Shown piece by piece: positions 32,589 to 42,784 of a DNA stretch of 64,000 bases. The notes under the pieces are model-generated. The model was not told the DNA's origin, ran no database searches, and saw only the letters and a program-made list of their open reading frames with translations. Source of the DNA: Cymodocea nodosa (Eukaryota; Streptophyta; Magnoliopsida; Alismatales; Cymodoceaceae); contig CM072343.1 in assembly GCA_036874045.1 (NCBI GenBank), forward strand, positions 6,902,001-6,966,000, in the 5' to 3' direction. Positions within the stretch are counted from its first letter, which is position 1, and each line of letters opens with the position of its first letter. Position numbers and translations under genes: made by a program.

Positions 32589-33572
32589 AAAATCTTTACA
32601 TAAAGTAAAATAGTAGAACTTTAATTACATACCAGTCTAAAGCTTTGTTTTCAGTAAATAGTTGTTAACAGATGAAGTTGAATCAGCTACTTCTCCTTCT
32701 AGTTCCCCAACAAATTTTCTTTCTTACCTTAAGTGCTGGTAACTCGTAAATAACATTCTATTCTATATTTATAATGCATGTCCATAAGGAAAATGAATTT
32801 CGTTGCAAGAACGTGTCTTGTAACGTACAGTATGGTTCCTATTTTTATGGATATGTGTTCCACTTCTAATTTCAAATTTCAGTAACTCCTAAACCCATGA
32901 AGTTTCGTTCATGGTTGAAAGAATAACTGTTCAGCTTAATCCATGAACTAACCTCGTTGAGTTACAGTTAACTCAACGGACTAGCTTCGGTTATTGTTTG
33001 CTAACTCTACGGACTAACTTCGTTGAGTTACAATTCACTCAATGGAGTGACCTTATATTTTATTTATTGTCCTTGTGGAGTTAAGGTTAACTCAATGGAC
33101 TAACTTCGTTGAGTTAACACTTGGCAAATTTTCTAAAACTTACTCCTTGTATTAACTTCTATATTTTTTTCTCCTGCATTTTGTCAACTTAAATAGAGTT
33201 AAATACATGTCATTAATGCAGTGTTCTAATTAAAACTCATTTAATCTGAACATTATATGCATATTTAACTTATAGTTCATTTCCTATTATGCAGAATTTA
33301 CATTTTACTTTTCAACATGCAGATATGTTCAAGCATTAACCAAACATCGTGCATTTAATCATGTCATTCAGAAAATTTGTAAATCTTTTAAATAGTCTTG
33401 CACATTGTTTAAATAGTTATGTAATATTCAAGATAGTTCATCCATTACATCATTCTTTCTCAAACACAAATTCAAAAACATTTGAAAAGCATTCATTCAT
33501 TTATATGAATAGTTTACATTTACATTCAATCAGATATTTTCAATACAAATATAAGTAGACGAACAATACAAT
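32589..33572. other. Spacer between env-like ORF and gag
   Basis: About 1 kb, AT-rich. A dense cluster of CGTTGAGTTA / TAACTCAACGGACTA motifs lies at 32940-33115. No PBS, PPT or LTR end was found. The first 235 bp upstream of gag align with copy 1. The rest (33120-33572) shows nothing recognisable. Confidence 0.65.
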
Positions 33573-35789
33573 TTAATCTTTCTTCCTAAGTTCATCTACT
33601 TCCTTCTGGAGTTTTTCTAATTGTTGCTCTAATTGATTTATCCTCTCTACAACTCCAATAATGCCTCTAGAAGGTCTAGATACTTCAGTAGCTGCAGCAT
33701 AATTTCTGTATTCTTTCACTGACATGGCTCTAGAATTTATCCTTTTGGATGTCTATTTTGTGAAATCAATATTATCCACCATCATTAGTGGAATCAAATC
33801 TCCATAAAATAATTTCTTCTTTACTACTCTTAGTTTGGAGATAAAAACTACAAACCAATTAACTTGAATCTTATTCACAACTGCATATGTGACCCATTTG
33901 ACAAACTGACTTAATTCAATATCATGGCCTTGTCGTTGGTAGACATTTTTAATCAAAATGTTAGCTATCATGTGTGCTTTACCATTTAAGTGCTTCAATC
34001 TATTTAATAATGGCACACTAGGATTGATAGCTAAACTGTCCATAATTTCTTTCCATTCATTTCTCAATCCTAAAATGTTGTGGAGAAGCTCTAGTGTTAT
34101 CTGTACATCAGCTTGCTCCACCTTGGAAATTAATCCACTTTCTTCTTCTCTCAAATTTGCATAGAAGTAGGGCACTAGATTCTCATATACTACATACCCT
34201 CTCTATTGAGAAATAAATTGCAATAGACCCTAGAACTCAAATAAATCCTTAATTTCCTACATACCATCCTAGTTTACTGGTCTACTGTAAATAATATCAT
34301 AACCCCTAATCTCTTGATATTTATTATATGCTTCCTGACTCCAAAAGTGTACTTCATTCAAAACTATTGCTTCAGTCAAGTCAGGAATTTGAATTTGTTA
34401 TTCCTAAGGGGTTTGTTCTTGAATTTCCTCTTTCATGTGTTGAACTTGAATTGGCTGGGAATGCTCTAGAGATTCCTGCATTTTTGCTTCTACTTCTGTC
34501 TATAGTGGTGAGCCAGCAGAACTCTCCACTCTATCTTGAATTCTTTCAATTAATTGCTGAAGAATCTTTCCCTCTTCAGTGGAATCTGTCAAGTCATTTC
34601 CTTCTTATTCAATATGTTCTTATTCAGCTTCTTATTTAGTTTCTTCTCTTTCTTCTTTCTCCTGACTACCAATCTGCATTGTCACTATTCTTTTTTATTC
34701 TGTGGCAGATTGGGATGGAGTCATGGGTAAATCAGCTTCTACCCTAATTTCTGTTTCTTCTAGTTGTACAGGCTGTAGATTAGTTTCAGCCTATTTTCCT
34801 TCTTCTCTTTGCTCTTGCTGCTGCTACTCCTACTCCTCCTCAGAATCAAATAGCAGGTTTTCAAAAATTGGCTCTACAGGCCTTACTAATATTGTAGGCT
34901 TGGGTTTAATCTCTTCTTGATGCTCAAGCACTATCTCTTTTCCTTTTTTTCTTCTAATTAATTGTTCCTAATCTTCCTCTTCCTCATCTGAGATTAAATC
35001 TACAAAAATAGGCTCTATAGGCCCTTGAGCCACAAGTACTAGCTCTTCTTGTTTAACTTTTTCTATAATTGCTGGTCTCGAAAGACCAACTTTAGCTTCT
35101 CTTGCAGCACTTGATCTAGCTGCTTCCTGATGTTGCTCTATTTTAATTTTGCATTGGCCTTTCAACTTTTCTTCTACTTGCCTTCTCTTTATGGCATCAT
35201 ATACAATATGTGTCTTGGCTATAGCCATTTCTTCATTATCTCCTTGGTCTTTTACTGTTTTGACCAAGATAGCAAACTCTTTATCTTCTACTTTAGTTCT
35301 TGGCCAAACAAATGCTATTCGTGATAATGGCTCTATTGGTGGAACTAAAGGTTCTGGCTGTTGTTTCTCAGGGATAGGTCTTTCAGCAGTCGGTTCTTGT
35401 TGTTCTTTAGTTGCTTGTTCTTCATTTCCTTTCCTTTGTTGCTCCCAGATTGCCCACTAAGCCCGTCTACCTATGCATCTTTTGAACCATAATCTAGCCT
35501 TGAATTGGATTAGCTCTAGGGCAACTTCATTATTTAGCTTGATTTGTCTTTCTCTATTTACAGCAACTTCTGTTGCTACTTTGATTCTCGTTTCCATAAT
35601 CTGAGGTATTTTTATGCCTAAATCCACTAACACTTTCCTCTAGTAGAAAATGTCAGATTCTACCTTTTGTAGCTCTTTTTCCCTCGTTGTATTTCTGATC
35701 TTCTGCCTCGCGTGCCACTCCTTCGATTCTTTAAGAAATTATGACGTGTTAACTGCATCCTCCCAAAATTTTGGTGTCATCTTTGTCAT
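33573..35789 (-). pseudogene. env-like / plant-transposon-type ORF of Athila copy 2
   Basis: Starts near 35789 (MTKMTPKFWED). An N-terminal region rich in Lys and Glu (IRNTTREKELQKVESDIFY), a middle region with KLKGQCKIKIEQHQEAARSS and an acidic end (DLISDEEEED, near 34968). Then a broken Gln/Glu-rich linker, and the conserved block at 33753-34175: ELLHNILGLRNE, MIANILIKNVYQRQGHDIEL, NKIQVNWF, KKLFYGD. It ends in a coiled coil (INQLEQQLEKLQKEVDELRK). Several stops. Homologous to the ORF at 42-2140 and, in the conserved block, to the SIRE ORF. Function unknown. Confidence 0.72.
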
Positions 35790-36513
35790 TGTGGAGTTAC
35801 GAAACAGAATGGAATCGCTTTACTCTCTACTATTCTAAGTTCTAAATGATTCTACAGATAATGCCCCCAAATTCTAAGTTTTAGTATAAATAAGCCCTAA
35901 GTTTAGGTGGGTAATTGGGTCAATTTCTCGCGCAAACTCTTGCTCTCTCATCTACCTCTTCGTGGAGTTACGGTTAACTCTACGGACTAAGTCCATGGAC
36001 TTAACTATAGTACTCCGTTGAGTTATAGTTTACTCAACGAGGTAAACTCGCTAACTTATCCTAGATTCAACGGAGTAAGTTCGTTGAGTTAAGTGTAACT
36101 CAACGGACTTCCCGTAAAGTTATATCTAATAAAAATACTTATAATAATGATATTTACTTCGGTCAATACCGAAGAATTTCTAGTTTAACAGACTCTTAAT
36201 TTTTTAGCATTTTAGAATTTTTGGTCAAACCGTTATATTCCTTGGTTGAACCGAAATTAATTACTCTCCTTTTTTTCTTACTGATTGAACCGATACTATG
36301 CTTCAGTAAAACTGACATTTTTACTTAATATAATATATAGATTTTTTTATGTTTTTATGTTTTGATCAGACCAATGAATCCTGTCGGTTGAACTATAATG
36401 ATTTTTTTTTCTTTTAAAATATGTTTTAGTAAAACCAATAATTTCTTTTGGTTGAACCGTGATTATGTTTAAATAAGGTTTTCTTTTTTTTTTAAGAAAC
36501 ACTTAGGTAATTT
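35790..36513. other. Spacer between integrase and env-like ORF, copy 2
   Basis: Motif cluster of the GTTAACTC / CAACGGA type at 35960-36110 and GGTTGAACCG / AAACCGA motifs at 36180-36470, in the same order as in element A (2141-2945). Confidence 0.75.
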
Positions 36514-36860
36514 CTAAGTAAAGCACGAGTAGTCCTCTACTCTTACTTCTTCTATAATTCCACAAGAACTTTTTGGTATTTTCAAAATAGGACTAAGTCT
36601 TTGTCCATTTACTTTAAATATGTTCTGATTTTTAGGATTTTCAATTTCAATAGCTCCATAGGGATAAATATTTCGAATTATGTAAGGTCCTGCCCATCTA
36701 GATCTTAATTTTCCTAAATGGTTATGGAGTCTAGTCATGTAAAGATATACTTCTTGTCATATTTCAAAGGTTTTTGGAATAATTTTCTTGTTATGCCAAA
36801 ACTTCACTTTCTCTTTTTCTCTTACAGTTTTCAAATAAGCTTCATTCCTAAATTCTTCTA
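36514..36860 (-). pseudogene. pol: Integrase C-terminal remnant of Athila copy 2
   Basis: Encodes MTRLHNHLGKLRSRWAGPYI, then KVNGQRLSPILKIPKSSCG and the end VRVEDYSCFT. This is the tail of Athila integrase. Everything before it has been lost and position 36860 joins LTR sequence. Confidence 0.85.
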
Positions 36861-37127
36861 ATTCAACAAATTGATCTCATGGACTTAGTTTGTTGAGTTA
36901 TGGCTAACTCAATAGACTGATCTCGTGGACTTAAGTTAACTCCACGAGTCTAATTTTTCCAATTGAATATTGTTAATTACAAAGGAATTTTTCTAATTCA
37001 ACAGATTGATCTCATGTACTTAGTTTGTTGAGTTATGGCTAACTTAACAGACTGATCTCGTGGACTTAAGTTAACTCCACGAGTCTAATTTTTCAAGTTG
37101 AATATTGTTAATTACAGAGGAATTCGA
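36858..37127. repeat. 135-bp tandem duplication at the deletion junction
   Basis: Two copies, starting ctaattcaac at 36858 and 36993, each spanning the end of integrase sequence and the LTR motif cluster. Because the unit contains the junction, the duplication came after the deletion. Confidence 0.85.
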
Positions 37128-38716
37128 CCAACCATTGGGCGATTCCGCAAAGTGTAAATAACATCAATTAAGCTCTTTAATGTTAGTTAACATTAGATTT
37201 ATCATTAAGCAACACTAACATTCAGATATTTCAAACAGTAACTATTAAAATCTTTAAGTATCTAGAACGAATCAATTTCAGTAAACTGTAAAACTACTTT
37301 CTATTTTCTAAATCAAACAAACATAAAACATTCACAATACTGACAATGATAACATTAATCATGATACAAAACAAACAATACAACACTTTAATACTAAATA
37401 TAAACACAGATAATTTGTTGTTTTTGGTATTTTTGTTTTGATATGTTCCTAAAGATGAATGAAAGGTGAAATGTAAAAATCTCTATCGACAGTAAAAACT
37501 TCTATCACGACATGCAATGCGATTACACCACTGAAAGCTTAATCACTTACAATCTTGCCTCCTCTCCCTATAGAATCGCGAGTCCAAAATTGCAAGATGA
37601 TCTCCTCTTCAATATACTGGCATCAACTCGAAACCAAGGCTAGAAGCTTTACGATCTCCTAAGATATGAGTCGGTGCTTGGTGAAAATGGTTTTCCTTCC
37701 TACGACACGATCACTCCTCACAATAGTTGTCAGGCACCATGTTTGGCACGAAATCGACTCAACATCAGGAAAGTATCCACACAAACCTCCAATGGTTGGT
37801 AATTATGGTGGTGGTGTAGAGCTTTAGGGAACATCCGACACTTCCTGTAATTAGCACGGTCCTCCACCCCTTGCACACACTATTTCTCTTCGTCTTTTAT
37901 ATTTCTTACAATAGTAACTACTCCTACTTAGATGATCGGTTAGATTTCCTTCATTCATATCAACGATAGTGATTTCTTCTTCATTCCATGAGTGAATTCA
38001 TGCGTGATGCGTGCAATCGTGGTTTTCCTTCGAATGTCTTATTTTTGTAACTGCTATAGTGGCATATTAGTAAATATATGGTCCGTGGAGTTACAGATAA
38101 CTCAACGGACTTACTTCGTTGATTTAACTATAAAACACATGCAATAAAGAAATAAGTTGCTAACATAATGCGTTACCTTAGTGTGTATTCATGTACTCAA
38201 CGTGTATAGTTTTGCTAACTTAACGAGTTATACATGTGCATCTCACATGACATAATAAAGCATTTAAATTCAACACGTGCATAAATCTAACTTAACGAGT
38301 TCAGATATTTCACATACTTACGACCTTAACTATCCGATGCCCAAATGCATTTTGGATAGTTACTAGATAACCTTCTGAACATTCACTTAAGTCATGCATT
38401 AAGGTTTCTACACGTGTACTTCAAGAAATAATAAAATATTCTTTAAGTATTTAAAACATAACTGTCCGGTATATTAAACATAACTCTCTGAAATAACAAA
38501 AAATTCAGATACTTAAGGATTTCATAGCCTGTAATTCACTAACAGTTCAGAAATGTACTAAATTAACACTAATTCCTTGCAATTATGCAGATTCTTCATT
38601 AAAGCATAAAACAATGCAATTATAACATAATGGCTTAATTCTCATATGATAAGCTAAATATTATGCAATTAACCATCATTTAATCGTTAATATTATGCAC
38701 TTTTTCATTCTAAACA
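36861..38716 (-). repeat. 5' LTR of Athila copy 2, U5 end deleted
   Basis: Starts TGTTTAG at 38716 on the minus strand. The U5 end and everything up to the integrase tail are deleted. The right flank is tggcc (38717-38721). It is more similar to the 3' LTR of this copy than to the other LTRs by eye (for example 38060-38400 against 27440-27790), so the two may be a true pair. Confidence 0.82.
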
Positions 38717-39855
38717 TGGCCGACAAGAAAAGCCCCCCAAGACTCTAGCCAAGTCTCTTAGGTATGAGTAGGGAAGGTGTAAGACACCCTACTTGCCTAA
38801 TCTAAGCTGACCTCTCTAGAGGGTCATGCAAATGTCCTATCGGGCTCTAAAGCATGAAACAAGAGATTATGGGACAACAGAAAGGTTCTCCTCAAAAACC
38901 ATAGGCCCATAAGGCCTATGTAAAGACCATAGATCTTTAGTCAAAGTGCGGAAAAGGGTCAAAGGTCAAATCAAAATGGTGACTTTGAGTTTGACCAATA
39001 GTTGACTTTGACCAAGGTCAACATTGTTGACCGGATCCACTAAAGGGTGACCTATGTGTGGGATCACTCAAAAGATCTACCTAAACACAAGTCTGGGAAG
39101 GCAAGAAACCTTAGGCCTTTTAGGCCCAAGTAAAGGCAAAAGCCTTTGGGGTTGACTTTTATAAAAAGTCAACAAGGGGTAGAAGGGTCATGTAGAAAAT
39201 ATGCATGGCGGGCCCAAGATATCAAAGTCATGAACTTGGCATCCCCCTTTGGGGTATCACAAGTCAATATTGTGGTTGGGCCACCCCAAGGGGTAGAAAG
39301 GTCCAGGATAAAATTAACCTTAGAGGCTTTTATACAAATTGTACAAAAGGGACCTCCCTTAAGGTAAAAATAGCTTGGAATACACCCAAACAGGTAATAT
39401 TCCCCCTCTAAGGTATCACATGGAAAGTTGATAGGGCCTCCTTAGAGAGTAGAAAGGTCCAAGATAAAATTGACCATAGGGGCTTTTATACAAAATGTAC
39501 AAAAGGGACCTCCCCTAAGGTAAAAAATGGCCCGAAATACACCTAAACAGGTAATATTCCCCCTCTAAGGTATCACATGGAAAGATGATAGGGCCTCCTT
39601 AGAGGGTTTATGCTTAAATTAAACCAATTTAAGCAGTGCTGATGTCAGCAGATGGAATGCTAACATCAGCAAATGAAACAGTGATGTCATCAAATGGTAT
39701 GATGATGTCAACAGACAGGCGTGACATCATCATGATGTCAACTTATCAACCGACTACATTAACAGCCTAGCGAATCACCTGACTTGGATTAACCAGCTAT
39801 AATCGGTTAGTCCGAGGGTGGAGCCTCGGATTAATTCTAGGTTAAATTATTTCGA
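38717..39855. repeat. GC-richer LTR-like fragment with tandem repeat
   Basis: Sequence of different composition, with the phrase gggaaggtgtaagacaccct, reminiscent of Tat/Ogre LTR or leader sequence. It also has gttgactttgaccaaggtca repeats around 38985-39030. Small ORFs are products of the repeat. No LTR ends identified. Classification is tentative. Confidence 0.45.
39293..39607. repeat. 156-bp tandem repeat, two units plus a degenerate third
   Basis: Units begin gtagaaaggtcc at 39293 and 39449. Each has the palindrome-like ttatacaaa(a/t)tgtacaaaa. A diverged, shorter unit precedes at about 39175-39292. Confidence 0.88.
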
Positions 39856-40087
39856 TTAAGAATGAAATTATTTACAATAAAATGTATTGTTCAAATAATC
39901 AACCAAGAAATACAAACATTACATTTTGTATTCAGACACAAACAAATAGACAAATGAAAATACATTTATCTATTCCTCCTAATGATATCAGTAATAGCAA
40001 AACAAATTTTATCGCCTAAATGCCTAAAATCATTTTTAATATCATTCAGCACTACATCTAAGGTAGGAGGTAGATCTAGTTGCTGTT
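39856..40087 (-). pseudogene. 3' fragment of a SIRE env-like ORF
   Basis: Aligns with 10395-10580 of SIRE-1 and 52890-53100 of SIRE-4, covering the last codons and the region just after. Cut on the left by the GC-richer block and on the right by SIRE-2. It shows a further SIRE copy that served as target. Confidence 0.75.
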
Positions 40088-40621
40088 TGTTGAGTATTTT
40101 GTTTTGATGATGTGTGCTGAATGAAAGTAATCATATTTGCTCAATTACTATTGCTTGTGAAAGGAAATTAAGAACATCAATTAATACATAAAAAGTTTAC
40201 TAATATAAATACTTGTCTGTATTGGATCTGAAATTATACTAAGTTAAATAACTAGTCGTTTCGTTGCAGTAATTTCTCATTTAACTAAACGTTAAGTTAA
40301 CGTGTGTTTTTATTGAAATGCATGATATGTTTTAAAGTTATATTTTCTGTATCATGAGCAGTGCACGTTTAGACAACTCGTTGAGTTAGAGTGTTATTTG
40401 TATAGAGGTCACATGAGAACTCGTTAAGTTAGAGGCTTAAAGGTTAAAATAGGTCACGTGAGAACTCGTTAAGTTAGTAAGTAAAGGAAGAGACGAACTC
40501 GTTAAGTTAGTGTTGTACACGTGGTGAAATTAAAGGTTACGAATGTTATATTGTATCATGTGACTTGCACATGTTTAACTCGTTAAGTTAACATAACTAA
40601 ACACGTTGAGTTGCTAAATTG
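40088..40621 (+). repeat. 5' LTR fragment of SIRE-2
   Basis: First about 530 bp of the LTR, aligned to the reverse complement of 9440-9969. Contains AACTCGTTAAGTTAG-type motifs at 40370-40600. It ends inside the LTR at the junction ttgctaaattgaaccctcc. Confidence 0.85.
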
Positions 40622-42265
40622 AACCCTCCATGTAAGCTTCAATGAAAATTCTTTTAGAGAATCTAAATCTAAAGATGATAATGATGATATGATCAATTTC
40701 CTAAAAGAATTAAAGATCAATAGAGAGATTGAAGATTTATCTAAGAAAATAAAAAATATGAACTTAAATGATCAAACTAATGATCAAAGTGATGTGCCTT
40801 TAGATGTTGATGAGAATATTGAGGAAAATCATAGAAATTGGCATTATTCTTCATCACATCCCATTACTCAAGTCATTGGTAATATTAATGAGGGAGTTAA
40901 AACTAGAGCTTCAGTAAATTTAAATAGTATGTGTATGTTTGTTTCTATGGTGGAACCAAAGAATATAGAAAAAACATTATCTGATGAAAATTGGATAGTG
41001 GCAATGCAAGAAGAACTAAATCAATTCATCAAAAATGATGTTTGGGAATTAGTCTCTCCACCAGAACATCAATCCATAATAGGTACAAAGTGGATCTTTA
41101 GAAACAAAACTAATGAGGTTGGTCAAGTTATAAGAAACAAAGCTAGATTAGTTGCACAAGGGTATACACAGGAAGAAGGATTAGATTATGATGAAACATT
41201 TACGTCTGTGGCTAGGTTAGAAAGTATTAGAATATTATTGGCCTATGCTTGTTATATGGATTTTAAACTATATTAAATGGATGTTAAGAGTGCATTTCTA
41301 AATGGTTTAATTAATGAAGAAGTTTATGTAAAACAACCACTTGGATTTGAAGATATTAAAAATCCTGACTGTGTATAAATTGAAAAAAGCCTTATATGGT
41401 TTGAAGCAAGTGCCTAAATCGTGGTATGAAAGGTTATCTACTTTTCTAATAGAACAAGGATATATCATGGGAAAAGTAGACCATACTCTATTTATCAAGA
41501 AAGATGATAAAGATCAAATTGTTGTTCAAATATATGTGGATGATATAATCTTTGGAGCAACTTCTAATAAACTGATAAAAATATTTTTTGAAGAGATGAC
41601 TAGTTAGTTTGAAATGAGAATGATGGGAGAACTTTCATATTTTCTAGGACTTCAAATTAAGCAAATGGATAAAGGTATATTTTTAAATCAAGAAAAATAC
41701 GCAGATGAAATGCTTAAGAAATTTAATTTTAAATATATACAAGGAACTAAAAATTTCAGACTATATTATTCCAAGGATAGTTCAATAGATCTTATAGGAT
41801 ATACTGATGCTAATTACGCAAGATCTAAGTCTGATAGAAAAAGTACGAGTGGCACATGTCAATTATTGGGAAATAATTTGGTGACATGGTTTAGTAAAAA
41901 ACAAAATTGTGTAGCACTTTCAACCACTAAAGCTGAATATGTTGCTGCTGCATTGTGTTGCACTCAAATTCTATGGATAAGGCAAACTTTAGAAGATTTT
42001 GCTTTTTACTTATGATATTATTGAGATTTATTGTGACAATAGTTCTGCAATAAATCTTTCTAAAAATCATGTATTACATTCTAGAGCAAAGCATATAGAG
42101 GTTAGACATCATTTTCTAAGAGACAACGTAATTAAAGGAAAAATTAAATTAGGATTTGTGTCTAGTAAAAATCAATTAGTTGATATATTAACAAAACCTC
42201 TAGATGAAAATACATTCTACAACATGAGATTAAATTTAGGTATTTGTAGGCTATGTGATGTGTAA
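40622..42265 (+). pseudogene. pol: SIRE pol fragment: RT and RNase H, broken
   Basis: RT fragments include NDVWELVSPPEHQSIIGTKW, ARLVAQGYTQEEGLDYDETF and YVDDIIFGA (catalytic YVDD intact). RNase H has YTDANYARSKSDRKSTSGTC and SKNQLVDILTKPLDE. It begins after integrase and ends at the native pol stop (CRLCDV). A frame-preserving deletion near 41731 joins KKFNF directly to YIQGTKNF, removing about 70 residues present in SIRE-4, including the SRPDI block. Stops also at 41276 and 41607. Confidence 0.88.
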
Positions 42266-42784
42266 AATGCTTAAACTCCACAAAAGATAAATAATATTGA
42301 TGTTGTTTACCTCATAGATATTATATACTTATTATAAATATCTAAGTAATATCTAAATTGTTGCATAGGATACTATGTATTTATTGTAAAATTATAATAG
42401 TATCTTATTGATTTTATGTATTTTGTCAATTTTAATGGTTTTCAAAATTTTAAGTGGAAGTGTCAATGAAAAACATTAAATTCCTCTAAAATCCTGAAAT
42501 TTTCATTGGATCAATGAAAGTGCATATGATCAAGAATGAGTTTGACTTGATTGATTAAACTTGTAGAATAATTTATATGTAAATCATCTTAAACTACTAA
42601 TCAAAAGTATGAGCTTATTGAAACTGATTCATATTTTCAATAAAATCATAGACGTAAAAATTGTATGAGATTTGTGTTTTATTGCATCTATATTAATGGA
42701 ATACATATATACTATGCTTAAAATGAAAAGTGCTTACAAAGTTAAAATCTTTGAGAGTTTATTGATCAGTTTGATCAAGGGCCT
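42266..42784. repeat. Block X, part, in SIRE-2
   Basis: Non-coding, reverse complement of 57960-58497 in SIRE-4. Cut at 42784 by element B. Confidence 0.8.

Larger units (their letters stand above)
26140..38716 (-). mobile_element. Athila-type copy 2 with env-like, gag and F-box genes
   Basis: A 12.6-kb minus-strand element with both LTRs. Order: 5' LTR (truncated at its U5 side), integrase C-terminus, spacer, env-like ORF, spacer, gag, F-box gene, internal purine tract, block X, PPT, 3' LTR. The PBS, zinc-knuckle ORF, protease, RT, RNase H and most of integrase are deleted between the 5' LTR and position 36860. Gag follows env, with no PBS or LTR between them. This is the only copy showing the whole 3' half of the family. 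Confidence 0.82.
40088..42784 (+). mobile_element. SIRE-type retrotransposon 2, internally deleted
   Basis: Plus strand: LTR start TGTTGAGTATTTTG at 40088, LTR sequence to about 40621, then a direct jump into pol, and block X up to 42784, where Athila element B is inserted. PBS, gag, protease and integrase are lost. Confidence 0.82.

Noticed and set aside
39146-39411. Overlapping ORFs in the 156-bp tandem repeat region
   Set aside because: Frames arise from the repeat unit and show no domain or recurrence outside it.
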